Part shown: positions 52,665 through 60,432 of the stretch, piece after piece
Numbering within the stretch: position 1 is the stretch's first letter
Layout of the letters: each line of letters starts with the position of its first letter
Source: an uncultured Alphaproteobacteria bacterium
Lineage (GTDB): Bacteria > Pseudomonadota > Alphaproteobacteria > JAPOUT01 > G958296285
Assembly (NCBI GenBank): GCA_958296285.1
Contig: OY282459.1
Span: 880,367 to 944,366 of the forward strand
Length of the DNA: 64,000 nucleotides
Direction: 5' to 3'
The notes under the pieces: generated by a model
Databases searched by the model: none
What the model was told of the DNA's origin: nothing
Seen by the model: only the letters and a program-made list of their open reading frames with translations
Position numbers and translations under genes: made by a program

Positions 52665-53552
52665 ATGTCGCCTCTTCACATTCTCTTCACCCTTGTCATT
52701 TGCGTCGTTTGGGGCTTCACCTTTGTCGCCGGCAAGGCGGCGCTGGAACATATGCCGCCCCTTCTCTTCACAGGACTCCGATACGCGCTTCTCGCTTGCA
52801 TCCTCGCGCCCTTCCTCAAAATCCATCCGGGGCAGGGACGCAACATTATTGTTGTCGCTCTGACGATGGGATCGCTCCATTTCGCCATTTTCTATGCCGG
52901 GCTGGCGCTCTCGGAGAATGTCTCGGTGACGGCGCTCTCCGTTCAGATGGGCGCGCCTTTCGCGACTCTGCTCTCCATTCTGTTTCTGAAGGAGCGGGTG
53001 GGATTTTTCCGCATCGGCGGATTGGCGGCCGCGCTCGGCGGCGTGGCGATTATGGGCTTTGATCCCATCGTCTTTAACAATCCGAGAAGCCTCGGTCTTG
53101 TTCTCCTCGCCGCCTTCATTGGCGCGATCGGAACGGTCGTCATGCGGCGCATGCAGAATGTCAGGCCTTTTGAGCTTCAGGCTTGGATCGCGATGCTTTC
53201 CTGGCCTCTGCTTTTTTTCCTCTCGGCGCTGATAGATCAGAATCATCAGGCGATCCTAGAGAACGCCGGATGGGAAGCGTGGGGCGGCGTGCTTTACACC
53301 GCTTTGGGCGCGAGTTTGATTGGTCATGCCGGGATGTTCTATCTGCTGCAGCGCTATGAGGTTTCTCTGATCATGCCGCTGACGCTGACCGCGCCGCTTT
53401 TCGGCGTTTTGTTTGGCGTTCTCGTTTGGGGCGATGTTCTGACGGCGCGGATTATTGTCGGGGGTCTTGTCATTCTTGTCGGCGTTTTGGTGATTCTGAT
53501 CCGCGAGGGCGAGCGTCTGCCGAAGCGCGCGCCTCTTGGGCGGAGCGCATGA
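52665..53552 (+). CDS. DMT-superfamily (EamA) transporter
   Basis: A 295-residue inner-membrane protein with ten hydrophobic segments in two EamA halves (VVWGFTFVAGKAALEHMPP; ALGASLIGHAGMFYLLQRYE; PLTLTAPLFGVLFGVLVWG). Metabolite or amino-acid exporter type; substrate unknown. Its stop overlaps the amidase ATG. Confidence 0.9.
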   Translation: MSPLHILFTLVICVVWGFTFVAGKAALEHMPPLLFTGLRYALLACILAPFLKIHPGQGRNIIVVALTMGSLHFAIFYAGLALSENVSVTALSVQMGAPFATLLSILFLKERVGFFRIGGLAAALGGVAIMGFDPIVFNNPRSLGLVLLAAFIGAIGTVVMRRMQNVRPFELQAWIAMLSWPLLFFLSALIDQNHQAILENAGWEAWGGVLYTALGASLIGHAGMFYLLQRYEVSLIMPLTLTAPLFGVLFGVLVWGDVLTARIIVGGLVILVGVLVILIREGERLPKRAPLGRSA

Positions 53553-54286
53553 GGATTCCCCCCGCGCCGTTAGCGCCGGCGCTTTCGCATCCTTCGCCGA
53601 ATCATGATTCGCGGAAGCGCCCCGTCTCCATGATTCTGCTGCACTATACGGGGATGCGCGAGACAGAGGCGGCGTTGGCGCGGCTTTCTGATCCTGCTTC
53701 CAAAGTGAGCGCGCATTATTTGGTGGATGAGGGGGGCGGCGTTCTCTCTCTTGTCTCGGAGCATCGCCGCGCTTGGCATTCGGGCGAGTCTTTTTGGCAG
53801 GGCGAGAGCGATATTAACAGCGCCTCCATTGGCGTAGAGATCGCGAATGGGGGGCATGATTTCGGCTGTCCTGATTTTCCTGACGCGCAGATCGCTTCGG
53901 TGATCGCGCTCTGCCGCGACATTCGGACGCGCCATAAGATTCCGCGCGATCGCATTTTGGCTCATTCGGATGTCGCGCCGTTGCGGAAGAAGGATCCGGG
54001 CGAGAAGTTTCCGTGGCGGCGTTTGGCGGATGCGGGGCTGGGCTTATGGCGCGCGGCTTCGTCTCCGGGGGAGGTTTTATGGGGTTTGGGGGATCGGGGC
54101 GGGGAGGTTCGGGCGTTTCAAGAGCGTCTTGCGGCGTTTGGCTATCGGATGAGTTTTTCTGCGGTTTATGACGAGGAGACTGTCGCGGTTGTCTCGGCGT
54201 TTCAGCGACATTTCCGCCCGTCTCGGATAGACGGCTTCGCGGATTCTTCCACGCTCCGCCTTTTGGAAGATCTCGCCTCGTCTTGA
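53549..54286 (+). CDS. N-acetylmuramoyl-L-alanine amidase (AmpD-like) with PG-binding domain
   Basis: A 245-residue zinc amidase: MILLHYTGMRETEAAL supplies the first His, EHRRAWHSGES a second, and AHSDVAPLRKKDPGEKFPW the HxD...K/D site. A C-terminal peptidoglycan-binding domain (VRAFQERLAAFGY, AFQRHFRPSRIDG) follows. No signal peptide, so it is probably a cytoplasmic wall-recycling enzyme. The ATG overlaps the EamA gene stop. Extremely G/T-rich end (G31 C8 T16 A5 in 54061-54120), next to rnpB. Confidence 0.88.
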   Translation: MRIPPAPLAPALSHPSPNHDSRKRPVSMILLHYTGMRETEAALARLSDPASKVSAHYLVDEGGGVLSLVSEHRRAWHSGESFWQGESDINSASIGVEIANGGHDFGCPDFPDAQIASVIALCRDIRTRHKIPRDRILAHSDVAPLRKKDPGEKFPWRRLADAGLGLWRAASSPGEVLWGLGDRGGEVRAFQERLAAFGYRMSFSAVYDEETVAVVSAFQRHFRPSRIDGFADSSTLRLLEDLASS

Positions 54287-54311
54287 CGCGCCGCCGCAAA
54301 AGTTTCACCAT
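54283..54311 (+). promoter_or_regulatory. Candidate promoter of rnpB
   Basis: TTGACG (54283-54288), 17 bases, CACCAT (54306-54311), 7 bases before the RNA 5' end. The -35 lies in a CGTCTTGACGCG sequence matching the short dispersed repeat and overlaps the amidase stop codon. Confidence 0.45.
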
Positions 54312-54318
54312 CGCATCG

Positions 54319-54750
54319 GGCCAGATGGTCGGATGGTCGCCTCGTCTCCCAAAAGACGGGGAGGAAAGTCCGGGCTCCACGAAAGCAACGGCGCCGGGTA
54401 ACGCCCGGCAGGAGAAATCCTCGGGAAAGTGCCACAGAAAATATACCGCCCAAATATCGCCACCACGATCTTTGGGTAAGGGTGAAATGGCGCGGTAAGA
54501 GCGCACCGCGTTCTCGGCAACGAGAACGGCACGGCAAACCCCGCCGGGAGCAAGACCAAGCAGAACGGCTTGTCTTGTCTATGCGCGATCCTCGCGCCAA
54601 AAATGACAGGACAACGCGGCGCTTTCACGCGAGAACGTTCGGGTAGGTCGCTCGAGGCGGCTGGCGACAGACGCCCCAGATGGATGACCATCTCCTCATA
54701 TCGCCTCGGCGACAATGAGGAACAGAACCCGGCTTATAGACCGTCTGGCC
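54319..54750 (+). ncRNA. rnpB: RNase P RNA (class A)
   Basis: Ribozyme that matures tRNA 5' ends. The ends pair as GGCCAGATGGTC/GACCGTCTGGCC (P1). The universally conserved GAGGAAAGTCCGGGCTCC follows near 54360, AAGTGCCACAGAAA near 54427, AAGGGTGAAA near 54478, and the 3' AACAGAACCCGGCTTATAG core near 54721. About 430 bases, slightly long for the class. It lies at another top-strand G/T to C/A switch. Confidence 0.96.
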
Positions 54751-54900
54751 CGCCCCTGCCCCCGCTGCCCCCGCCCCCGCCTAAACAAAAAACAACAAAA
54801 CCATGCGACAAAAGCCGAATCACTTTATAGTCGCAAAGAGAACAAATCGGAAACTTCCGCGCGCGAAATGGGAGAGATTCTTCTTGACGAGGCGAAAAAA

Positions 54901-54935
54901 CCCATGCTATCCCATTATGTCCCATTTTGTGTCCA
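54901..54935 (+). promoter_or_regulatory. MraZ operator boxes upstream of mraZ
   Basis: Three CCCAT units at 54901, 54911 and 54921, exactly 10 bp apart (TGGG repeats on the other strand, the known MraZ site), and a degenerate fourth (GTCCA at 54931). A TTGACG at 54884-54889 would be the -35, placing the boxes over the promoter and start site, which fits autorepression. Confidence 0.75.
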
Positions 54936-54968
54936 ATCAGGACATGCAGGGGCGAAAGAGATGGGCTT

Positions 54969-55457
54969 ATGCAAATCTTTCGTGGAACCGCCACCAACCG
55001 CATAGACGCCAAAGGGCGCGTCTCTATCCCGGCGCGCTTCCGCAGCATCATAGAAGGTGATTCCATGAGCGCCGTCTATTGCCATCAGTCGCTGAATCAG
55101 CCCGCCCTGGAAGCCGGCGGACGCCGCCTCCTCAACGAGGTGGAAACCATGCTGCAGCGCATCAACGCCTATTCAGACGAATATGACGCGCTCTCCCATA
55201 CGCTCATCGGCGCGAGCGAGGAACTCGGCATGGATTCGGAAGGGCGAATCATCCTGCCCGAACATTTCCGCGACTATGCGAAACTGGAAACAGGCGTCAC
55301 CTTTGTCGGTCTGGGAATCCGCTTCCAACTTTGGAATCCGGACGCCTATCAAAAACATTTGGAAGAAGCGCGCAAACAATCGCGCGCCTTGCGCGGCAGT
55401 CTGAACGCCGCCCCCGCCGCCCCCGCCGCCGCGCCCGCCCCCGGAGGCGCGCCATGA
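54969..55457 (+). CDS. mraZ: Transcriptional regulator MraZ
   Basis: First gene of the dcw cluster; binds TGGG repeats and represses it. 162 residues beginning MQIFRGTATNRIDAKGRVSI, with two SpoVT/AbrB-like halves (IDAKGRVSIPARFR and MDSEGRIILPEHFRDYA) and an Ala/Pro tail. The ATG at 54969 matches the family start. Overlaps rsmH by 4 bases. Confidence 0.93.
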   Translation: MQIFRGTATNRIDAKGRVSIPARFRSIIEGDSMSAVYCHQSLNQPALEAGGRRLLNEVETMLQRINAYSDEYDALSHTLIGASEELGMDSEGRIILPEHFRDYAKLETGVTFVGLGIRFQLWNPDAYQKHLEEARKQSRALRGSLNAAPAAPAAAPAPGGAP

Positions 55458-56449
55458 CCGAAGCCCTCAACCATAGGCCGGTCATGACCGAAGAAATCGT
55501 GGAAACGCTCCGCCCCCGAGACGGCGGCGTCTATTTGGACGGCACATTCGGCGGCGGCGGACATGCGCGGGCGCTTCTTGCCGCCGCCGACTGCCTCGTC
55601 ATCGCGCTGGACAGAGACCCGGACGCCATCAAGCGCGGACGCCTCCTCCAAGCCGACTGCCCAAAAAGACTCACGCTGATGGAAGGACGGTTCAGCGATC
55701 TCGCCGAGCGCCTCCATCAGACGCGCCGCGACAGGCTGGATGGAATCGCGATGGATGTCGGCGTCTCCTCCTTTCAGCTGGATGATGCCGAGCGCGGCTT
55801 CTCCTTTCAGCGGAGCGGTCCCTTGGACATGCGGATGGAGGGCGCTCAGTCCAAGACGAAAAGCGCCGCCCAATGGATAGAGATTTTGACCGAGAAGGAA
55901 CTTGCCGACATCATCGCGCGCTATGGCGAAGAGCGCCACGCGAAGCGCATCGCCCGCGCGATCGTCATGCGGCGCGAGACCCAACCGATCACGCGGACGG
56001 ACGAACTCGCCTCTTTAATTAAGCGCGCTGTCGGCGAAGGAGAGAGGCGCGGGCGGGGGCGGGGGATTCATCCGGCGACCCGAACCTTTCAAGCCTTTCG
56101 CATTCTCGTCAATGACGAGCTGAATGAGTTGGCGAAAGCGCTTTATGCGGCGGAGCGTCTTTTGCGCGCCGGCGGTCGCTTGGCGGTGATCACCTTCCAT
56201 TCGCTGGAAGACAGGATCGTCAAGCGGTTTTTGCGAAGCCGCGCCGGAGGCGAGCCTCATCCGTCCCGCCATATGCCGCCCTTGACCGAGAGGCATCCGC
56301 CCTCCTTTCGTCTGATTGGACGAGGCGTCCGCCGTCCTTTGGCGCGGGAGATAAGCCGCAATCCTCGCGCGCGCGCGGCGAAACTTCGCGCCGCCGAGCG
56401 GAACTCTCATCCGCCGCGCCCTTTCCCTCTTGAGGCGCTCGCCTCGTAA
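55454..56449 (+). CDS. rsmH: 16S rRNA (cytosine-1402-N4)-methyltransferase
   Basis: 331 residues: NHRPVMTEEIVETL, the SAM site YLDGTFGGGGHARAL, DVGVSSFQLDDAERGFSF, PLDMRM, and the C-terminal ATRTFQAFRILVNDELNEL and ITFHSLEDRIVKRF. Normal length. In most relatives ftsL and ftsI follow; here murE begins 12 bp after the stop. Confidence 0.96.
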   Translation: MTEALNHRPVMTEEIVETLRPRDGGVYLDGTFGGGGHARALLAAADCLVIALDRDPDAIKRGRLLQADCPKRLTLMEGRFSDLAERLHQTRRDRLDGIAMDVGVSSFQLDDAERGFSFQRSGPLDMRMEGAQSKTKSAAQWIEILTEKELADIIARYGEERHAKRIARAIVMRRETQPITRTDELASLIKRAVGEGERRGRGRGIHPATRTFQAFRILVNDELNELAKALYAAERLLRAGGRLAVITFHSLEDRIVKRFLRSRAGGEPHPSRHMPPLTERHPPSFRLIGRGVRRPLAREISRNPRARAAKLRAAERNSHPPRPFPLEALAS

Positions 56450-56461
56450 TCCGCCGAACCG

Positions 56462-57961
56462 ATGAAGCCGAAGCCCATGCCTCTTGCCGAACTCCTTGCC
56501 AATGAACCAAGCGCCTCGCCGAAGGCGATCGCGATACGCGGCGTCTCTGCCGACAGCCGACAGTGCGGCGAGGGCTATCTCTTCGCGGCGCTCAAGGGCG
56601 CGCGCGCCGACAGCGCCGACCATATTGACGAAGCGAGGCGAAAAGGCGCGGTCGCCCTTCTGCTCTCCGAGAAAGCGGAATGTCCCGAAAGCGCCAAAAA
56701 TCTCGCGCTTATAAGATCGCCCAATGTCGCAAAAAATTTCGCCGAAATCGCCGCGCGGTTTCATCGGGATCAGCCCCGCATGGTCGCGGCGATCACTGGC
56801 ACGAACGGCAAAAGTTCCACGGCGATTTTCGCGCAAGCCCTCTTCGCCTCTTTCGGATTTTCCTCGGCCAGTCTTGGGACGCTGGGCGTCAGGGTCGGCA
56901 GCCATGCCTTCCCCGACAAACTCACGACTCCCGATCCTGCGCGGCTTCATCGGCAGCTGGCGATGCTGGCGCGGCGCGGCGTCAGCCACGCGGTCTTGGA
57001 GGCGTCCAGCCATGGCTTGGCGCAATATCGCTTGGACGGCGTCCGCCTTCGCGCCGCCGCCCTCACCCATATCGGGCGCGACCATTTGGATTACCATAAG
57101 AGCGAAGCGCATTATCTCCGCGCGAAATTGCGTCTCGTGGAGATTCTGCCGAAAAACAGACCTCTCGTCTTTTATGATCGCGCGAAGGGGGCGAAGGCTT
57201 TCGCCCGCTATGCCGAAGAGACGGGGCGGGGGCTGTTCCGCGTCTCTGACAAGGAGGGCGATCTGACGCTCGCGCGAAGCCTGCCTCTCGCCGATGGCTG
57301 TCGCCTCCGCCTCATTTATGGCGGCAGGCATTTTGAGACTTCTCTTTCTCTGATCGGCGCTTTTCAGCGCTCCAACGCGCTTTTGGCGGCGGCGCTGGCG
57401 CTCGCCTCGGACGAGGATTGCGCGAAACATCCCGATCGCCTCTTCGCGGCGCTTCAGAATCTGCCGACCGTGCCGGGGCGCTTGGAATATATCGGACATA
57501 GCGCCAAAGGCGGGCATGTCTATGTGGATTACGCCCATACGCCTGACGCGCTGTCCGCGCTGTTGCGCGACATGCGTCCGCATCTCTCTGGGCGTCTGCA
57601 TCTTCTTTTCGGCTGCGGCGGCGAGCGCGATGTCGCCAAGCGCGGCGAAATGGGAGCGCTCGCCCGCGCCCTCGCCGATCGGATCACGATCACAGACGAC
57701 AATCCCCGCGGCGAAGACCCCGCCGCCATCCGCCAAGCGATCCTGCGCGCCTGTCCTGACGCCGAAGAGATCGCCGATCGCCGCGAAGCCATCGCCCGCG
57801 CGACAGACGCTCTGGAACAGGGAGACGCCCTTCTTGTCGCCGGCAAGGGGCATGAGGAGAGCCAAGAATCCTCGGGCGGCAGGCGGCGCTTTTCCGACAG
57901 AGAGGAGGCGCGGCTTTATCTGACGCAATCGGGGGGCGCGGCTTTGGGGGGAATCGCATGA
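56462..57961 (+). CDS. murE: UDP-MurNAc-L-Ala-D-Glu--meso-DAP ligase
   Basis: Adds meso-diaminopimelate to the peptidoglycan stem peptide. 499 residues: VSADSRQCGEGYLFAAL, ATP loop ITGTNGKSST, HAVLEASSHGL, HIGRDHLDYH, VDYAHTPDAL and TDDNPRGEDP (DNPRxE/D, the DAP-selective motif), then GKGHEESQ. Directly follows rsmH with no room for ftsL or ftsI. Overlaps murF by 4 bases. Confidence 0.96.
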   Translation: MKPKPMPLAELLANEPSASPKAIAIRGVSADSRQCGEGYLFAALKGARADSADHIDEARRKGAVALLLSEKAECPESAKNLALIRSPNVAKNFAEIAARFHRDQPRMVAAITGTNGKSSTAIFAQALFASFGFSSASLGTLGVRVGSHAFPDKLTTPDPARLHRQLAMLARRGVSHAVLEASSHGLAQYRLDGVRLRAAALTHIGRDHLDYHKSEAHYLRAKLRLVEILPKNRPLVFYDRAKGAKAFARYAEETGRGLFRVSDKEGDLTLARSLPLADGCRLRLIYGGRHFETSLSLIGAFQRSNALLAAALALASDEDCAKHPDRLFAALQNLPTVPGRLEYIGHSAKGGHVYVDYAHTPDALSALLRDMRPHLSGRLHLLFGCGGERDVAKRGEMGALARALADRITITDDNPRGEDPAAIRQAILRACPDAEEIADRREAIARATDALEQGDALLVAGKGHEESQESSGGRRRFSDREEARLYLTQSGGAALGGIA

Positions 57962-59340
57962 GCGCGCTTTGGACGTCAGAGGACGCCGCTCTCGCCACAG
58001 GCGGCGAAGTCTCGGCGGCGTGGGAGGCGGCGGGCGTCTCCATTGACACGCGGACGCTCGCGCCCCGCGATCTCTTCATCGCGCTCAAGGGCGACAAGCA
58101 TGACGGCCATCGCTTCATCACCGAGGCTTATCGGAAGGGCGCGGCGGCGTGCGTCTCTGAACGGTCTCTTGCCGAGCCCTCTCTCAAAGTCCAAGACAGT
58201 TATGACGCGCTTGTCCATTTGGCGCGGCATGCGCGGAAGCGATCGGAGGCTTATGTCGTGGCGGTGACCGGGAGCGTTGGCAAGACAAGCACAGTCGCCG
58301 GCTTGGCGGAGGCGCTCGGACGCGCCGCCGTCCATGCGCCCGAAGGCTCATACAATAACCGCTATGGCGTGCCTCTGACCCTCGCCCGAATGCCCCGAGG
58401 CGCGCGCTTCGCCGTCTTTGAGATTGGCATGAATCACGCCGAAGAAATCCGCCCTTTGTCGCGGCTGGTCGCGCCCGATCTCGCCATCATCACGGCGATC
58501 GCGCCGGTGCATTTGGAATTCTTTGATTCTCTGCGCGGCATCGCCGAGGCGAAAGCCGAAATCTTTGACGGTCTCAAAGAGGGCGGCAGCGTCATTGTCA
58601 ATGGCGAGAGCGAATTTCACGATCTCCTCCGCGACTCCGCCGCCAGGAAAGGCGCGGGCGCGATCGTCAGTTTCGGCGGGGACGAAGCCAGCGATGCCCG
58701 CCTGATCTCCTGCGAGACGGAAGGCGAGGGCGCTCTCGTCAAAGCGTCCCTTTTCGGCGAGGAGATCGCCTATCGCCTATCCCGATTGGGTCGCGCCCAT
58801 GCGCTGAACAGCCTCGCCATTTTGGCGGCGGTTCGGCTGATGGGCGAGGACGCCGCCGCCGCCGCCAAAAAACTCGCCGCGACACAGCCGCTCATAGGGC
58901 GCGGCAGAAAACATCGCCTTCGGCTTGGCGGGAAAAGCCTCACCGTCATTGACGAAAGCTACAGCGCCAACCCCGCCTCCATGAAAGCCGCCTTTGAGTC
59001 GCTGGCTTTGGAGACGGGAGAAGGGCGGCGGATCGCCGTCTTGGGCGACATGGCGGAACTGGGCGAGACCGCGCCCTTTCTGCATGAAGCGCTTCTGCCG
59101 CTTCTACAAGAGGCGAAGGCGGCGCGCCTCTTCTGCTGCGGAAGATTAATGAAGTCGCTCTTTGACAAAGCGCCCCCTTCCCTCCGCGCCTCTTGGGGGG
59201 AGAGCGCTTCGTCTCTGCTGCCGCCTCTTTTGGATTCTCTTCAAGACGGCGACATCGTCATCGTCAAAGGCTCCAACATGATGGGCATGGCTGGGATCGT
59301 AAAAACGCTGATCTCGGCAGGCAAGGAGGACGCCGCATGA
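57958..59340 (+). CDS. murF: UDP-MurNAc-tripeptide--D-Ala-D-Ala ligase
   Basis: Completes the pentapeptide. 460 residues with [23 protein letters not shown] loop [10 protein letters not shown] (the usual MurF form), [56 protein letters not shown] and [10 protein letters not shown]. Four-base overlaps with murE and mraY. Confidence 0.96.
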   Translation: MSALWTSEDAALATGGEVSAAWEAAGVSIDTRTLAPRDLFIALKGDKHDGHRFITEAYRKGAAACVSERSLAEPSLKVQDSYDALVHLARHARKRSEAYVVAVTGSVGKTSTVAGLAEALGRAAVHAPEGSYNNRYGVPLTLARMPRGARFAVFEIGMNHAEEIRPLSRLVAPDLAIITAIAPVHLEFFDSLRGIAEAKAEIFDGLKEGGSVIVNGESEFHDLLRDSAARKGAGAIVSFGGDEASDARLISCETEGEGALVKASLFGEEIAYRLSRLGRAHALNSLAILAAVRLMGEDAAAAAKKLAATQPLIGRGRKHRLRLGGKSLTVIDESYSANPASMKAAFESLALETGEGRRIAVLGDMAELGETAPFLHEALLPLLQEAKAARLFCCGRLMKSLFDKAPPSLRASWGESASSLLPPLLDSLQDGDIVIVKGSNMMGMAGIVKTLISAGKEDAA

Positions 59341-60422
59341 TTCCGATTCTCTTCCATGAGCTGATAGAGACGAATCCCGTCTTTAATGTGCTGCGCTATC
59401 TGACCTTCCGCACAGGCGCGGCGATTATGACGGCGCTCTTTCTGAGTTTTCTGATAGCGCCGCCGCTCATCGCCTTTCTCAAGAAGCGGCAGCTTTCGGG
59501 ACAGCCGATCCGCTCGGACGGCCCCGAGCGCCATATCACCGAGAAGGCGGGGACGCCGACAATGGGCGGCATTCTGATTTTGGCGGCGCTTTTCGTCTCG
59601 GCGCTTTTGTGGGCGGATCTCCGCAACCCCTATGCTTGGATCGTCTTGGGGACGATCGCCGGCTTTGGCGCGATCGGTCTGATGGACGATCTTCTCAAAC
59701 TCCGCGCCGAATCGGCGCGCGGCATGAGGGCGAGCGTGAAATTCTCGCTTCAGAGCGCGGCGGCGCTCATTGCGATCGCCGGCATTTTGGCGGTCGCCGG
59801 CGAGGGCGCGACAGACCTCGCCGTCCCGTTCTTTAAAGATGTGCTGATTCCTTTGGGCGTCTTCTTTCCTCTTTTCGCGCTTATCGTGATCACCGGCACG
59901 TCCAACGCCGTCAATCTGACGGACGGCTTGGACGGTCTCGCGATCGTTCCGGTCATGATCGCCGCCGCCTCTTTGGGCGTGATCGTCTATTTGGCGGGGA
60001 ACGCCGTCTTCGCCGACTATCTTCAGATTCACTTCGTCAAAGGGGCGGGCGAGGCCGCCGTCATTTGCGGCGCGATGATCGGCGCGGGGCTGGGCTTTTT
60101 GTGGTTCAACGCGCATCCGGCGAAAATCTTCATGGGCGACATTGGCGCGCTCGCCCTTGGCGCAGGGCTTGGAGTCATCGCCGTCATCGCGAAGCATGAG
60201 ATCGTCTTGGCGATCATTGGCGGACTCTTCGTCATGGAGGCGGCGTCCGTCATCGCGCAAGTTCTCTCGTTCAGACTGACGGGACGCCGAATCTTTCTGA
60301 TGGCGCCCTTCCATCATCATCTTGAGAAGAAGGGCTGGGAAGAGCCAACGATCGTCATACGCTTATGGATTGTCGCCTGCGTGCTGGCGCTGATCGGACT
60401 CTCCACGCTGAAACTGCGCTGA
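59337..60422 (+). CDS. mraY: Phospho-MurNAc-pentapeptide transferase
   Basis: Forms lipid I in the inner membrane. 361 residues, ten hydrophobic segments, [22 protein letters not shown] (catalytic Asp pair), [24 protein letters not shown] and [13 protein letters not shown]. Start is the ATG overlapping the murF stop; upstream readings are out-of-frame murF. Confidence 0.96.
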   Translation: MIPILFHELIETNPVFNVLRYLTFRTGAAIMTALFLSFLIAPPLIAFLKKRQLSGQPIRSDGPERHITEKAGTPTMGGILILAALFVSALLWADLRNPYAWIVLGTIAGFGAIGLMDDLLKLRAESARGMRASVKFSLQSAAALIAIAGILAVAGEGATDLAVPFFKDVLIPLGVFFPLFALIVITGTSNAVNLTDGLDGLAIVPVMIAAASLGVIVYLAGNAVFADYLQIHFVKGAGEAAVICGAMIGAGLGFLWFNAHPAKIFMGDIGALALGAGLGVIAVIAKHEIVLAIIGGLFVMEAASVIAQVLSFRLTGRRIFLMAPFHHHLEKKGWEEPTIVIRLWIVACVLALIGLSTLKLR

Positions 60423-60432
60423 TGAGGACGCC

